Positions 25,911 to 34,643 of a DNA stretch of 64,000 nucleotides are shown in pieces. The position numbers were made by a program, and so were the translations under genes. The notes under the pieces are model-generated. The model was not told where the DNA came from, ran no database searches, and saw nothing but the letters and a program-made list of their open reading frames with translations. Numbering within the stretch: position 1 is the first letter of the stretch; every line of letters begins with the position of its first letter. Origin of the DNA: Azospirillum lipoferum (lineage in GTDB: Bacteria > Pseudomonadota > Alphaproteobacteria > Azospirillales > Azospirillaceae); assembly GCF_024170005.1 (NCBI RefSeq), contig NZ_JALJXJ010000018.1, forward strand, positions 1 to 64,000, in the 5' to 3' direction.

Positions 25911-27125
25911 TCACTTCGCCAAAAACTGCGCGATCGTGTCGCCCGCCTTGCCGATGTTCACCACGCCGTCGAGATGGCCGAGCGTCGAGGTGATCGACTC
26001 GGTGTATTCGACCACGTTGCCCTGTTTCTCCAACCGCTCCTTCAGTGGGCGCATGTTGCGGTCGGGCGGGAAGACGAGGTCGTCGGCCGACGGGATCAGC
26101 AGGACCGGCGCCTTGATCTTCGCCAGACCGTCCTCCAGCGAGGCGCCGTTGCCGGTGACGAAGGTCTGGTTGGCCTTTACCAGATAGAGGAAGTGGTTGG
26201 CGTCGCTGACTGCGGCGCGGCCGGCGGCCGCCTTGTCCAGCCAGGCTTCGATGGCGTACTGGTTGCCCATCGCGGCCTTCGGATCCTTGCCGTCTTCCGC
26301 CCATTTGCGGCCGAAGGCGGCATCGGCCCATTTCCAGTGGCGGGCGTGCAGGGTGACCAGCTTCAGCGCCTCGGCCAGGCCGGCCTTCGGCTCGGCCTTG
26401 CCGTAATAGTCGCCGTTGTTCCAGTTGGGGTCGAGCTTGATCGGCGCCGCCCACAGGTTCAACCAGCCGATCAGGAAGGGGTCGGCCTCCGGCCCGCCGA
26501 TGGCGGCGATGACGCGCTTGACCATCTCCGGATGGTCGGCCCCCCATTCGAAGGCCTGGAGCGAGCCCATCGAGCCGCCCATCACCGCCTGGAGCGTCTT
26601 GATGCCCAGGCTATCGACCAGCGCCTTCTGGACATTGACGAAGTCCTGGATGGTGACGATGGGGAAGCTCATGCCATAGGGCTTGCCGGTGTCCGGGTTG
26701 ATGCTGGCCGGGCCGGTGGTGACGACGTTGGGGTCCTTCGGCGACAGGTTTACCAGCGTGTCGGAGCTGATGATGAAGTATTTGTCGGTGTCCAGCGGCT
26801 TGCCGGGGCCGATGATGCTGTCCCAATAGCCGGGAGCCGCATCATCGGCCTTGTATTTCCCGGCGGCGTGGCTGTTGCCGCTGAAGAAATGGGTGATGAG
26901 GATGGCGTTGTCCTTGGCGTCGTTCAGCTTGCCGTAGCTTTCCCAGCCGATCCGGACGTTCTTGATCGTGCCGCCGCCGGTGGTGGTGTAGGACGGCATC
27001 TCGAAGACCTTCTTCTCGACGATGCCGTCGAGCGCCAGCGCCGGCAGGGCGCCAAACAGGCACGCCGCCATGGCGAGGCCGCCGATGCAGCCTGACCAGA
27101 TTGAACCGCGGACAACCCCACGCAT
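25911..27125 (-). CDS. Exported alpha/beta hydrolase of the homoserine O-acetyltransferase (MetX) type
   Basis: A 404-residue protein with an N-terminal signal peptide (cleavage near ALALDG, about residue 31) and an alpha/beta-hydrolase fold close to MetX: THFFSGNSHAAGK oxyanion region, nucleophile elbow GGSMGS (S185), acid Asp in PSADDLVFPPDRN and His in TSTLGHLDG. True MetX is cytoplasmic, so an exported member more likely hydrolyses or transfers acyl groups outside the cytoplasm, and it should not be named metX. Start ATG 27125 has GGGAGGGGA six bases upstream; the ATG at 27131 would overlap that site. Confidence 0.82.
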   Translation of the reverse strand: MRGVVRGSIWSGCIGGLAMAACLFGALPALALDGIVEKKVFEMPSYTTTGGGTIKNVRIGWESYGKLNDAKDNAILITHFFSGNSHAAGKYKADDAAPGYWDSIIGPGKPLDTDKYFIISSDTLVNLSPKDPNVVTTGPASINPDTGKPYGMSFPIVTIQDFVNVQKALVDSLGIKTLQAVMGGSMGSLQAFEWGADHPEMVKRVIAAIGGPEADPFLIGWLNLWAAPIKLDPNWNNGDYYGKAEPKAGLAEALKLVTLHARHWKWADAAFGRKWAEDGKDPKAAMGNQYAIEAWLDKAAAGRAAVSDANHFLYLVKANQTFVTGNGASLEDGLAKIKAPVLLIPSADDLVFPPDRNMRPLKERLEKQGNVVEYTESITSTLGHLDGVVNIGKAGDTIAQFLAK

Positions 27126-27238
27126 GAGCATTCCCCTCCCGATTGCTTGCTGGCCCATTGCTTGCCGGAGCGGCAGTCTACCCATACGGTCGGGTCTGTC
27201 CAGGCGCCTTCGGCAACGTGTAGGGTCAGGGGCTGCCT

Positions 27239-27559
27239 TTAGCGGAGACGTACGGCCGTGCCGTTGACCGACACCATCAGCATGCCGTTCTCCTTCCCCA
27301 GCACCTCGTAATCGACATCCACGCCGACCACGGCATCGGCGCCCAGCGCGCGGGCCGAGTCCTCCAGGTCGGCGAAGGCCGCCTCGCGGGCGTCACGCAG
27401 GGCGGCCTGATAGCCGCCGGCCCTTCCGCCGACGATGTCGCGCACGGAGGAGAACAGGTCGCGGAACACGTTGACGCCCATGATCGCCTCGCCGGCGACG
27501 ATGCCGAGGTACTGGGTGATCTGGCGCCCTTCGACGGAATCGGTGCTGGTGACGATCAT
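27239..27559 (-). CDS. YbjQ family protein (DUF74)
   Basis: A 106-residue protein matching the small YbjQ/UPF0145 family along its length: a first strand [29 protein letters not shown], the helix [36 protein letters not shown] and a closing strand [11 protein letters not shown]. The fold is a pentameric alpha/beta barrel and members are sometimes labelled heavy-metal-binding without firm evidence. AGAAGGAGA precedes the ATG at 27559. No operon partner; the neighbour upstream is divergent. Confidence 0.9.
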   Translation of the reverse strand: MIVTSTDSVEGRQITQYLGIVAGEAIMGVNVFRDLFSSVRDIVGGRAGGYQAALRDAREAAFADLEDSARALGADAVVGVDVDYEVLGKENGMLMVSVNGTAVRLR

Positions 27560-27723
27560 GGTTGCATCTCCTTCTGTCGGCTTCGATGCCGCACAGATGG
27601 GGCCGCCACGGCAGAGTCCAAGGCGGCACTGCGAAATCGCAGCGGGCTTGAGTCCATCGCGCCTTCCTCCACCCCGTCCGGACCGTGTAGGACAAGGTGG
27701 GGGCATGGTTGAGGGGGAGAGTG

Positions 27724-28359
27724 ATGGACGACACGCGGCGAGCCATCCTGCGCTGGATGACCGGCGTCATGGAGGCGAAGGGCTGGAGTGCCGGCGGCTG
27801 GGCGCGGCTGGCCGGTGTCACCGCCACCAACCTGACCCGCTTCCTGCGCGATCCGGTGATGGGCAGTGTGCCCAGCGCCGACACGCTGGCCCGGCTGGCC
27901 CGCATCGCGGGGTCGGAGCCACGTTTCCTCGATGACCATGCCTATGCGCCGGTCACGCGCGTGCCGGTGCTGACTCTGGAGCAGGCGCACATCTTCCTCG
28001 ACCTCGGCCGCCGGGCGGGGGAGGCGTTCCTGGCCGGGGCGCTGAAGGAGGGCGCCGCATCGGTCGCCATGAACGGCCGCACTTCCCGCCGGGCTTTCGC
28101 GTTGCGCATCCTGTCCAAGAGCCTGGACGCCGCCGGCGTGCTGCCGCGCGACTGCCTGGTGCTGGAGCCGCTGGACGTGCTGACGCCGCAGGCGGGCGAC
28201 GTGGTGGTGACGGTGGGCGAGGGCACCATCTGCGGCTATCGCTTCTTTCCGCCCCATCTGATGCCGGTTTCGACCGATCCTGACTGCCGCCCAACCGCCT
28301 TCGACCGTGCCCATGTGGCCGGAGTCGCTGTTCACGTGGTGCGAGCGCTTCGCATGTAA
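27724..28359 (+). CDS. HTH regulator with S24/LexA-like C-terminal domain
   Basis: A 211-residue protein. Residues ~10-65 form an XRE-like HTH ([23 protein letters not shown] ... [12 protein letters not shown]). Residues ~115-185 resemble the S24 peptidase fold of phage CI/LexA-type repressors: [21 protein letters not shown] and [23 protein letters not shown]. The serine of the usual G-D-S-M motif could be S133 (SKSL), but the catalytic lysine position is C170 or nearby, so self-cleavage is unlikely. It ends with a strong terminator and is followed on the same strand by the exonuclease operon, suggesting a phage-derived regulator. ATG 27724 follows GAGGGGGAGAG. Confidence 0.7.
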   Translation: MDDTRRAILRWMTGVMEAKGWSAGGWARLAGVTATNLTRFLRDPVMGSVPSADTLARLARIAGSEPRFLDDHAYAPVTRVPVLTLEQAHIFLDLGRRAGEAFLAGALKEGAASVAMNGRTSRRAFALRILSKSLDAAGVLPRDCLVLEPLDVLTPQAGDVVVTVGEGTICGYRFFPPHLMPVSTDPDCRPTAFDRAHVAGVAVHVVRALRM

Positions 28360-28373
28360 AAGCCTGTCGCGGC

Positions 28374-28411
28374 GCGAGTCGCGACGTGCGTTCCGATTCC
28401 CCGCGACTCGC
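28374..28411. repeat. Inverted repeat after the S24-like regulator gene
   Basis: GCGAGTCGCG at 28374-28383 and CGCGACTCGC at 28402-28411 form a perfect 10-bp inverted repeat with an 18-base spacer, immediately before the terminator hairpin. It may be part of a compound 3' end or a binding site. Confidence 0.5.
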
Positions 28412-28412
28412 A

Positions 28413-28441
28413 AAAACGGACGCCTCTACTCCGTCCGTTTT
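28413..28441. terminator. Bidirectional terminator after the S24-like regulator
   Basis: A perfect 10-bp stem AAAACGGACG / CGTCCGTTTT (28413-28422, 28432-28441) with a 9-base loop. It starts with four As and ends with four Ts, so it can work in both directions. It separates the regulator transcript from the exonuclease operon, which must then have its own promoter. Confidence 0.85.
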
Positions 28442-28521
28442 GTCTTGCGGTGACTCTCGTCAGAAGACACCAAATATAGCGTCTTTCCAGGACTTTGGGC
28501 TAGTCTACGGTCAAGCCAGAG

Positions 28522-28536
28522 GTTCATGTTTTGTTC
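28522..28536 (+). promoter_or_regulatory. LexA (SOS) box upstream of the YqaJ exonuclease operon
   Basis: GTTC-ATGTTTT-GTTC is an exact match to the alphaproteobacterial LexA operator GTTC-N7-GTTC. It lies 112 bases upstream of the exonuclease start, in the AT-richer part of the gap after the terminator. It implies repression by LexA and induction on DNA damage. The match is direct; its use is inferred. Confidence 0.75.
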
Positions 28537-28648
28537 TTGAAAGCTGCGTGTTCGCATCCCATATTCAGGGTCCGGTGAGGCCGTCCGAGAATATGCTGCG
28601 AAGTCGCAGCAAGGGTCGCGCTTCGAAGCTGGGGAAGTCGGGATCAGC

Positions 28649-29623
28649 ATGGCGATCACTCAGGCACAACGGGACTTGCGGGCGGGGCAAATCGGGTCGT
28701 CGGACGCAACGCGCGTGATGGCCGGCGACTGGTTGTCGCTGTGGCAGGAGAAGACCGGCCGCGTCGAGCCTGAGAATCTCGATCTGGTCCCTGCCGTCCA
28801 GATCGGCATTGCGACCGAGCATCTTCATCCGCGCTTCGTCACCCACGCCACTGGCCGCGTTTGCGTGGCTGCACCCGACACTTACCGCCATGCCGAGCAT
28901 GACTGGATGGTCGCCCATCCCGACTTCCTGACGGGCAGCGGGACCGATGGTCCGCTCGACACCATTGTGGAGGCGAAGTTCAACAGCGGTTTCCAGAGCG
29001 ATACCGACCTCGCCCGCCGCTACCACTGGCAAATCCAGCACCAGCTGGAGGTGGTTGGTCTGGACCGTGCCCTGCTGTCGATCCTGCGCCCGACCGGCCA
29101 CAGCCTGGTGACGGTGGACCGGCAGCCGGACGACGTCGAGCGGCTGGTGGAGACTCTGGAAGCCTTCTGGTGGCACGTCATCAACGACGTCGAGCCGGCG
29201 GACCCGCTGCCGATGGACGCGCCGTCCTATGAGAACGGCCACGTTTTCGACATGGGGCGGCACAACCGTTTCCGTGCGCTGGCCGACCGGCTGGTCGCCA
29301 ACCGGGCGGCGGCGCTGGAGGTGAAGGAGGCGGAGGCCGCCCTGAAGGCGCTGATGCCGGACGACGCCCGCATCGCTTTCGTATCCATCGACCAGCCGGA
29401 TGGCCGGTCCGGTGGCATTTATCTCGCGCGCGACCGCGAGGGCCGGCTCAGCCTGCGCTACGGCGCACCGCCGCGCCGCGCTCTGGCGGAGGCGCAATCC
29501 TGGGGACCCTCCGCTGACCCGAACGCGGTGGAACTCAGCCTGGAAACAGTGCTGACCGCCGGCTGGGGTGAGGGGAGAGCCGAAACGTTTGGACAAGAAG
29601 GACCCAAATCATGGGACGCATGA
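28649..29623 (+). CDS. YqaJ-type phage recombinase exonuclease (lambda Exo-like)
   Basis: A 324-residue PD-(D/E)xK nuclease of the YqaJ family. Motifs in order: GSSDA (16-20), E57 in QIGIATE, D92 in HPDFLTG, E108-x-K110 in TIVEAKF, and Q-x-Q (Q128, Q130) in YHWQIQHQL. The C-terminal ~115 residues are helical. Such enzymes degrade one strand of double-stranded DNA ends 5'-3' and hand the other to an annealing protein, which here is encoded by the next gene with overlapping ends. It follows a LexA box. The terminal tail shares the last 13 bases with the start of the next gene. Together the pair makes a Red-like recombination module. Confidence 0.9.
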   Translation: MAITQAQRDLRAGQIGSSDATRVMAGDWLSLWQEKTGRVEPENLDLVPAVQIGIATEHLHPRFVTHATGRVCVAAPDTYRHAEHDWMVAHPDFLTGSGTDGPLDTIVEAKFNSGFQSDTDLARRYHWQIQHQLEVVGLDRALLSILRPTGHSLVTVDRQPDDVERLVETLEAFWWHVINDVEPADPLPMDAPSYENGHVFDMGRHNRFRALADRLVANRAAALEVKEAEAALKALMPDDARIAFVSIDQPDGRSGGIYLARDREGRLSLRYGAPPRRALAEAQSWGPSADPNAVELSLETVLTAGWGEGRAETFGQEGPKSWDA

Positions 29624-30495
29624 GCAAGACCGACCACGTCGTTGCCGATACTGAAGCTGTGGAATCCAGCGTGCCCCAGTCGAGCATGACCGAGTCCAGC
29701 GTGACGGAGACCACTCCGGTCGAAGCGAAGTCCGGCGGCAGCCGGGGCTCGCAGGGGGCCAAGGGTGCCGGTGGCGGCAGCCGGGCGGAGGAGCCGCAGC
29801 GCATCGACACCATGTTCCTGTGGAATCGGCTGAAGCGCACCGATCCGAAGGCGACCAAGCCCTTCACCCGCTCTGGCGGCTTCCGCGGAACGCAGATCGA
29901 CCCCACTTGGCGCTTCCAGATGATGACCGAGGTGTTCGGTCCGATCGGCAAAGGCTGGGGCTATGAGCAGGTCGACTGGACCATCGCGGAACGCATGATC
30001 TTCATCTGCGCCCGTGTCTGGTACATCGACCCGGAGACCAAGGAAAAGTGCTTCACCGGCCCGCAGTGGGGCGGGACCGAGATGGTCCGCCGCCGCAACG
30101 GCATGGAGATGCCGGACGACGAGTGCTTCAAGATGTCGATGACCGACGCGGTTGGCAAATGCCTGCTGCAGCTGGGTCTGGCCGCCGACGTCTATATGGG
30201 CCAGTTCGACGACAGCAAGTACCGGGAGGAGTCGGAGGCCTTCTATGCCGCCAAGTCCAACCCGGACCTTCAGCCCGCCGCCGTCGAGGCTTTCGAGGCG
30301 GAGGTGAAGCGCCGCCTGGGGGCCTGTCTGGACCTGGACGATCTGGAAGAGGTCTGGCGGTCGGGCGTCGGCACCCGCCTGCGCGAGATCGGCGCCGTCG
30401 ACCGTGCCGCCCAGCACCGCATCACCGGCCTGTTCGCCCAGAAGAAGGCCGAGATTCTGAAGCGCGAGGAAGAGGACGGGCGGGAAGCCGCCTGA
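29611..30495 (+). CDS. Phage-type Rad52-like single-strand annealing protein
   Basis: A 294-residue protein. The first ~60 residues are a low-complexity Ser/Thr/Gly-rich tail. The core (about 65-205) has features of phage annealing proteins of the Rad52-like superfamily: RSGGFRGTQIDPTWRFQMMTEVFGPIGKGWGY, a strand region, and MTDAVGKCLLQLGLAADVYMGQFDDSKY, the last being the most diagnostic. It would bind the strand exposed by the upstream exonuclease and anneal it to a homologue. The assignment is by pattern and context, not by a verified alignment. ATG 29611 has AAGGAC 10 bases upstream; ATG 29620, which overlaps the exonuclease stop as ATGA, is an alternative. Confidence 0.7.
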   Translation: MGRMSKTDHVVADTEAVESSVPQSSMTESSVTETTPVEAKSGGSRGSQGAKGAGGGSRAEEPQRIDTMFLWNRLKRTDPKATKPFTRSGGFRGTQIDPTWRFQMMTEVFGPIGKGWGYEQVDWTIAERMIFICARVWYIDPETKEKCFTGPQWGGTEMVRRRNGMEMPDDECFKMSMTDAVGKCLLQLGLAADVYMGQFDDSKYREESEAFYAAKSNPDLQPAAVEAFEAEVKRRLGACLDLDDLEEVWRSGVGTRLREIGAVDRAAQHRITGLFAQKKAEILKREEEDGREAA

Positions 30496-30503
30496 CGGAC
30501 GCC

Positions 30504-30845
30504 ATGACCAGGACGACTATCAGGGCGACTCATAGCACCGGCGACCGGTCGCCCAGCGGTCTTTTCCGCATGAGCGCCTGGGAAGGCGAGTTCGAGCGTG
30601 CCAACGCCCAGCTGCCGCGCTGGTACTGGAACCGCGACCAGCGCCGCCGCCACTACGCCCGCTGGGTGGAGGCGGAGGCCGAAACGCTGGCGATGCGGCT
30701 GTCGGGACTACTGCGGTCCGACACGCCGGGGGAAACCGCGAGTGCCGCCCGCGTCCTCGTCGACGAGCTGTCGCGTGACATCGACTGGGCTCGACGGTTG
30801 GAAGACTCGGAATCGGAAGACGACAGATTTGCCCACGCTGCCTGA
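30504..30845 (+). CDS. Small protein of unknown function in the recombination operon
   Basis: A 113-residue protein beginning 8 bases after the annealing-protein stop. It is charged and mostly helical, with a Trp/Tyr/Arg-rich stretch LPRWYWNRDQRRRHYARW near residues 40-57 and an acidic tail. No domain is recognised. The close spacing places it in the same transcript as the exonuclease and annealing protein, so a DNA-related accessory role is likely. Third-position GC matches its neighbours. Confidence 0.6.
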   Translation: MTRTTIRATHSTGDRSPSGLFRMSAWEGEFERANAQLPRWYWNRDQRRRHYARWVEAEAETLAMRLSGLLRSDTPGETASAARVLVDELSRDIDWARRLEDSESEDDRFAHAA

Positions 30846-30878
30846 CCGCAGGCGGCATCAAGGGAAGGAAATCATCTC

Positions 30879-31139
30879 ATGACGATAGAAGAGGTCCAGG
30901 CGCGTCTGCGCGCCGCTCAAGCCCGCATCGGGCGTGAGGGCCGCTTCGCCCTCACCCTCAGCCTGGACGGGCGCGAGGAATGCTACATCACCCATTGGTT
31001 CCGCCCCGAACCGCATGCTTTCGAGGACTGCCGCGCGGTCGGTTCCGGAACTCTGGCCGAATGCCTTGACGCGCTCGACCGCTATGTCGCGGTGAACCGG
31101 GTGCGTGACGAGGCTCCGGTGCTGATGGCAGCCGAATGA
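30879..31139 (+). CDS. Small protein of unknown function, last gene of the recombination operon
   Basis: An 86-residue protein, 33 bases after the previous gene and preceded by AAGGAAA. It starts with a helix (MTIEEVQARLRAAQARI), followed by two probable strands (RFALTLSLDG, ECYITHWF) and a helix (GTLAECLDALDRYVA). It resembles small phage proteins of unknown role that accompany recombination genes, but I cannot name a family. A strong terminator follows 32 bases after its stop and closes the unit. Confidence 0.65.
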   Translation: MTIEEVQARLRAAQARIGREGRFALTLSLDGREECYITHWFRPEPHAFEDCRAVGSGTLAECLDALDRYVAVNRVRDEAPVLMAAE

Positions 31140-31170
31140 CATCCCCGTAACGGCCAAGCCATCGGCCTTT

Positions 31171-31207
31171 GTCCCCTCGTTCCCCCCGCGGACGAGGGGA
31201 CTTTTTT
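31171..31207 (+). terminator. Rho-independent terminator of the recombination operon
   Basis: A perfect 10-bp stem GTCCCCTCGT / ACGAGGGGAC (31171-31180, 31192-31201) followed directly by TTTTTT. It is one of the clearest intrinsic terminators in the window. Confidence 0.92.
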
Positions 31208-31270
31208 GTCCTGTATTCGCGGGCTGCCGCGGCTGTGCTATCGTCTCCACCTTCAAGCGGGAGGGGGGCC

Positions 31271-31906
31271 ATGGATCCTGTACTTGCCTTCGCCAGCATC
31301 GCCGGTGCCATCGCGGTCGGCGCCGCCAGCCCGGGACCGAGCTTCGTTCTGGTCGCCCGCACCTCGATCGGCGTATCCCGCCGGGCCGGTCTGGCCACAG
31401 CGCTCGGCATGGGGATCGGCGGCGTGTTCTTTGCGTCCCTGGCTTTGCTGGGGCTGCATGCCCTGCTGTCGCAGGTCGGCTGGCTCTATGCGGTGCTGAA
31501 GCTGGTGGGCGGCGCCTATCTGTTCTACCTCGCGGCCCGCATCTGGCGTGGAGCCGCCGAGGCGCTGGTGGTGGCGGAAGAGGGACAGACGGCGCCGGCC
31601 GGGCTGATGCGGCCGCTGCTGTTCGGGCTGCTGACGCAATTGAGCAACCCGAAGACGGCGCTGGTCTATGGCAGCATCTTCGCCGCGCTGATGCCGGCCG
31701 AACCGCCGCTCTGGCTGTTCGTCTTCCTGCCGCCGACGATCTTCCTGATCGAAGCCGGCTGGTACGCCATCGTCGCCGCGGCGTTTTCCGCCGGCCGTCC
31801 ACGCGCCGCCTATTTGCGGTCCAAGCGCTGGGTCGACCGGGTTGCCGCCGCCGCCATGGGCGGACTCGGCGTCCGCCTGATGTCGGACGCTCTGTCCCCT
31901 CCCTGA
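31271..31906 (+). CDS. LysE/RhtB family amino acid exporter
   Basis: A 211-residue inner-membrane protein with about six hydrophobic segments and the LysE family N-terminus: AVGAASPGPSFVLVARTSIGVSRRAGLATALGMGIG. The LTQLSNPKTALVYGSIFAAL segment in the middle is also diagnostic. It exports amino acids such as threonine or homoserine lactone-like compounds by proton antiport; the substrate cannot be told. ATG 31271 follows GAGGGGGGCC. It is convergent with tex, with only 3 bases between the stops. Confidence 0.92.
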   Translation: MDPVLAFASIAGAIAVGAASPGPSFVLVARTSIGVSRRAGLATALGMGIGGVFFASLALLGLHALLSQVGWLYAVLKLVGGAYLFYLAARIWRGAAEALVVAEEGQTAPAGLMRPLLFGLLTQLSNPKTALVYGSIFAALMPAEPPLWLFVFLPPTIFLIEAGWYAIVAAAFSAGRPRAAYLRSKRWVDRVAAAAMGGLGVRLMSDALSPP

Positions 31907-31909
31907 TCC

Positions 31910-34273
31910 TTACTTCTTCCTGCCCGACTGCGCCCTGGCGAACGCCTCGGCGAAGGCGCTGTTGACCGGCTCCGGCGCCTTGGCCGGCTTCGGTGCAGCC
32001 TTCGCCGTGGGCGCCGCCGGACGGCGGTCCTGCTGCTGCGGCTGACGGGACGGCCCACGATCGTCGCGCCGGTCATCACGGCGCTCTTCCCGGCGGGCCG
32101 GGCGCGGCGCTTCCTCACCCATGCGCATGGTCAGCGCGATTCGCTTGCGGGGGATGTCCACCTCAAGCACCTTCACCTTCACCACGTCGCCGGCCTTCAC
32201 CACCGTGTGAGGGTCCTTCACGAAGCTATTGGCAAGCTGGGAAATATGCACCAGCCCGTCCTGGTGGACGCCGATGTCGACGAAGGCGCCGAAGGCGGTG
32301 ACGTTGGTCACCACGCCCTCCAGCATCATGCCGGGTTGGAGGTGCTTCAGCTCCTCGACGCCTTCCTTGAAGGTGGCGGTCTTGAACTCCGGACGTGGAT
32401 CGCGGCCGGGCTTCTCCAGTTCCTTGATGATGTCTTCGACGGTGGGAACGCCGAAGCGCTCGTCGGTGAACTCCTCCGCATTCAGGCCGCGTAGGAAGCG
32501 AGCGTCGCCGATGACGCTGCCGAGGTCGCGGCCGGTGGTCTTCACCATGCGCCGCACCACCGGATAGGCTTCCGGATGGACGGCGGAACCGTCGAGCGGA
32601 TTCTCGCCGTCGCGGATGCGCAGGAAGCCGGCGGCCTGCTCGAAGGTCTTCGGCCCCAGCCGCGCCACGTCGAGCAGCTGCTTGCGCGAACGGAAGGCGC
32701 CGTTGCGGTCGCGATGCTCGACGATGTTCCGGGCGATGGTCTCGTTCAGGCCCGACACGCGGGTCAGCAGCGGGATGGAGGCGGTGTTCAGATCGACACC
32801 GACGGCGTTCACGCAGTCCTCGACCACTGCGTCCAGCGACCGCGCCAGTTTGCCGCCGGCGACGTCATGCTGGTACTGGCCGACGCCGATCGATTTCGGC
32901 TCGATCTTCACCAGTTCGGCCAGCGGGTCTTGAAGGCGCCGGGCGATGGACACCGCACCGCGCAGGCTGACGTCCAGATTGGGAAACTCATGCGCCGCGG
33001 TTTCCGAGGCGGAATAGACCGAGGCGCCGGCTTCGCTGACCACCAGCTTGGTCAGGGACAGTTCGGGATGGCGCTTCATCAGGTCGGCGGCCAGCTTGTC
33101 GGTCTCGCGCGATGCGGTACCGTTGCCGATGGAGATCAGTTCCACCTTGTGCCGCGCCGCCAGTGCCGCAAGCACGGCCAGCGAGCCATCCCAGTCGTTG
33201 CGCGGCGGGTGCGGATAGATGGTGGTCGTCTCCACCAGCTTGCCGGTGGCATCGACCACCGCCACCTTGACGCCGGTGCGGATGCCGGGATCCAGCCCGA
33301 TGGTGGCGCGCGGACCGGCCGGGGCGGCCAGCAGCAGGTCGTGCAGGTTGCGGGCGAAGACGCGGATTGCCTCGTCCTCCGCCCGTTCGCGCAAGCTGCC
33401 CATCAGGTCGGTTTCGATGTGCGGACCGATCTTCAGCTTCCAGGTCCAGCGCACCACATCGGACAGCCACTTGTCGGCCGGGCGGCCCTGGTCGCGGATG
33501 CCGGTGTGGGCGGCGATGGTGCCCTCCGCCGGGTGAGGCTGCCCCTCTTCGACCGGAAGGTCGAGGCGGATGTCGAGCACGCCTTGTGCCCGGCCGCGGA
33601 ACAGGGCCAGCGCCCGGTGTGACGGCAGCTTCGACCAGTTTTCCGAGAAGTCGAAATAGTCGGAAAATTTGGCGCCTTCCGCCTTCTTCTCCTCGATCAC
33701 CTTGGAGGTGACGACGCCCTTGTCGGCCATGGCGGTACGCAGGCGGCCGACCAGTTCGGCGTCCTCGCCGAAACGCTCCACCAGGATATGGCGGGCGCCG
33801 TCAAGCGCCGCCTTGACGTCGGCGACGCCCTTTTCGGCGTTGACGAAGGCGGCGGCCTCGGCATCCGGCTGCTTCCTCGGATCGGTCAGCAGCGCGTCGG
33901 CCAGCGGCTCCAGCCCGGCTTCGCGGGCGATCTGGGCCTTGGTGCGGCGCTTCTGCTTGTAAGGGAGGTAGAGGTCCTCAAGCCGGGTCTTGGTGTCGGC
34001 CTGTTTGATCTGGCGCTCCAGCTCGGGCGTCAGCTTGCCCTGCTCCTGGATGGTCGACAGGATGCTGGCACGGCGGTCCTCCAGTTCCCGCAGATAGCCC
34101 AGCCGCTCCTCCAGGGTGCGGAGCTGGGTGTCGTCCAGACCGCCGGTCGCCTCCTTGCGGTAGCGCGCGATGAAGGGGACGGTCGATCCCTCGTCGAGCA
34201 TGGCGATGGCGGAAGCGACCTGGGACTCGCGGACCGACAGTTCGTCGGCGATGCGCTGGCTGATGGACAGCAT
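31910..34273 (-). CDS. tex: Transcription accessory protein Tex (S1 RNA-binding)
   Basis: A 787-residue protein with the full Tex layout: N-terminal helical domain ([17 protein letters not shown] is typical near the start), a YqgF-like RNase H fold ([24 protein letters not shown]), helix-hairpin-helix repeats ([20 protein letters not shown]) and a C-terminal S1 domain ([36 protein letters not shown]). The tail after ~720 is a Pro/Arg/Asp-rich low-complexity extension. Tex is a conserved RNA polymerase/RNA-interacting factor. ATG 34273 gives the family's usual N-terminus [12 protein letters not shown]; longer forms are possible but do not match. Confidence 0.95.
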   Translation of the reverse strand: MLSISQRIADELSVRESQVASAIAMLDEGSTVPFIARYRKEATGGLDDTQLRTLEERLGYLRELEDRRASILSTIQEQGKLTPELERQIKQADTKTRLEDLYLPYKQKRRTKAQIAREAGLEPLADALLTDPRKQPDAEAAAFVNAEKGVADVKAALDGARHILVERFGEDAELVGRLRTAMADKGVVTSKVIEEKKAEGAKFSDYFDFSENWSKLPSHRALALFRGRAQGVLDIRLDLPVEEGQPHPAEGTIAAHTGIRDQGRPADKWLSDVVRWTWKLKIGPHIETDLMGSLRERAEDEAIRVFARNLHDLLLAAPAGPRATIGLDPGIRTGVKVAVVDATGKLVETTTIYPHPPRNDWDGSLAVLAALAARHKVELISIGNGTASRETDKLAADLMKRHPELSLTKLVVSEAGASVYSASETAAHEFPNLDVSLRGAVSIARRLQDPLAELVKIEPKSIGVGQYQHDVAGGKLARSLDAVVEDCVNAVGVDLNTASIPLLTRVSGLNETIARNIVEHRDRNGAFRSRKQLLDVARLGPKTFEQAAGFLRIRDGENPLDGSAVHPEAYPVVRRMVKTTGRDLGSVIGDARFLRGLNAEEFTDERFGVPTVEDIIKELEKPGRDPRPEFKTATFKEGVEELKHLQPGMMLEGVVTNVTAFGAFVDIGVHQDGLVHISQLANSFVKDPHTVVKAGDVVKVKVLEVDIPRKRIALTMRMGEEAPRPARREERRDDRRDDRGPSRQPQQQDRRPAAPTAKAAPKPAKAPEPVNSAFAEAFARAQSGRKK

Positions 34274-34484
34274 GAGGCAGGGGTCCTGCGGACTGGTGAC
34301 GATACAGAGGGCGTCTGTCATAGCGCGTCGGGGTGGGGTGACGCCACCCCGGCCTTTCGGCAGAGGGGCAGGGTGCGTCAAGCTTGAGCGAAACCATTTG
34401 CCAGAGAATTTCGCAAAAAGGTGGTAGGGAGTGATTTCCCTCCGCCATTCATCGGCCGTTAACCATATCGGCTATATACCTCTA

Positions 34485-34563
34485 CGTGCAACTTGGTTGC
34501 GTTTCCTCCCGAACCGACTTAGGGCGGCCTGACGGCGATACCGTCAGGCCGCCTTTTCTTTTT
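34485..34563 (+). ncRNA. Candidate small RNA with CU-rich anti-Shine-Dalgarno loop
   Basis: A plus-strand element between two minus-strand genes. In order: a -10-like TATATA (34473-34478), a small hairpin GCAAC-TTG-GTTGC (34488-34500), an open stretch containing TTTCCTCCC (34502-34510), then a perfect 13-bp terminator hairpin (34523-34535, 34541-34553) with TTTTCTTTTT. No open reading frame uses this strand. The order hairpin, CCTCC-bearing loop and intrinsic terminator is that of several alphaproteobacterial Hfq-binding sRNAs. No good -35 was found. Confidence 0.5.
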
Positions 34564-34643
34564 GGGCAAGAAAAAGGGCCGGGACGGACATGCCATCCCG
34601 GCCGATCCCCGGAAGTGTCTGCCGCCGGTCGAAACCGAAAGGA

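Noticed and set aside
28464-28485. AAGAC/GTCTT inverted repeat around an AT-rich stretch before the exonuclease operon
   Set aside because: Only 5-bp arms; may be chance. Mentioned as a possible site for the S24-like regulator but not listed as a feature.
27724-31207. Complete prophage
   Set aside because: No integrase, terminase, structural or lysis gene and no attachment repeat were seen; only regulator and recombination-type genes occur.
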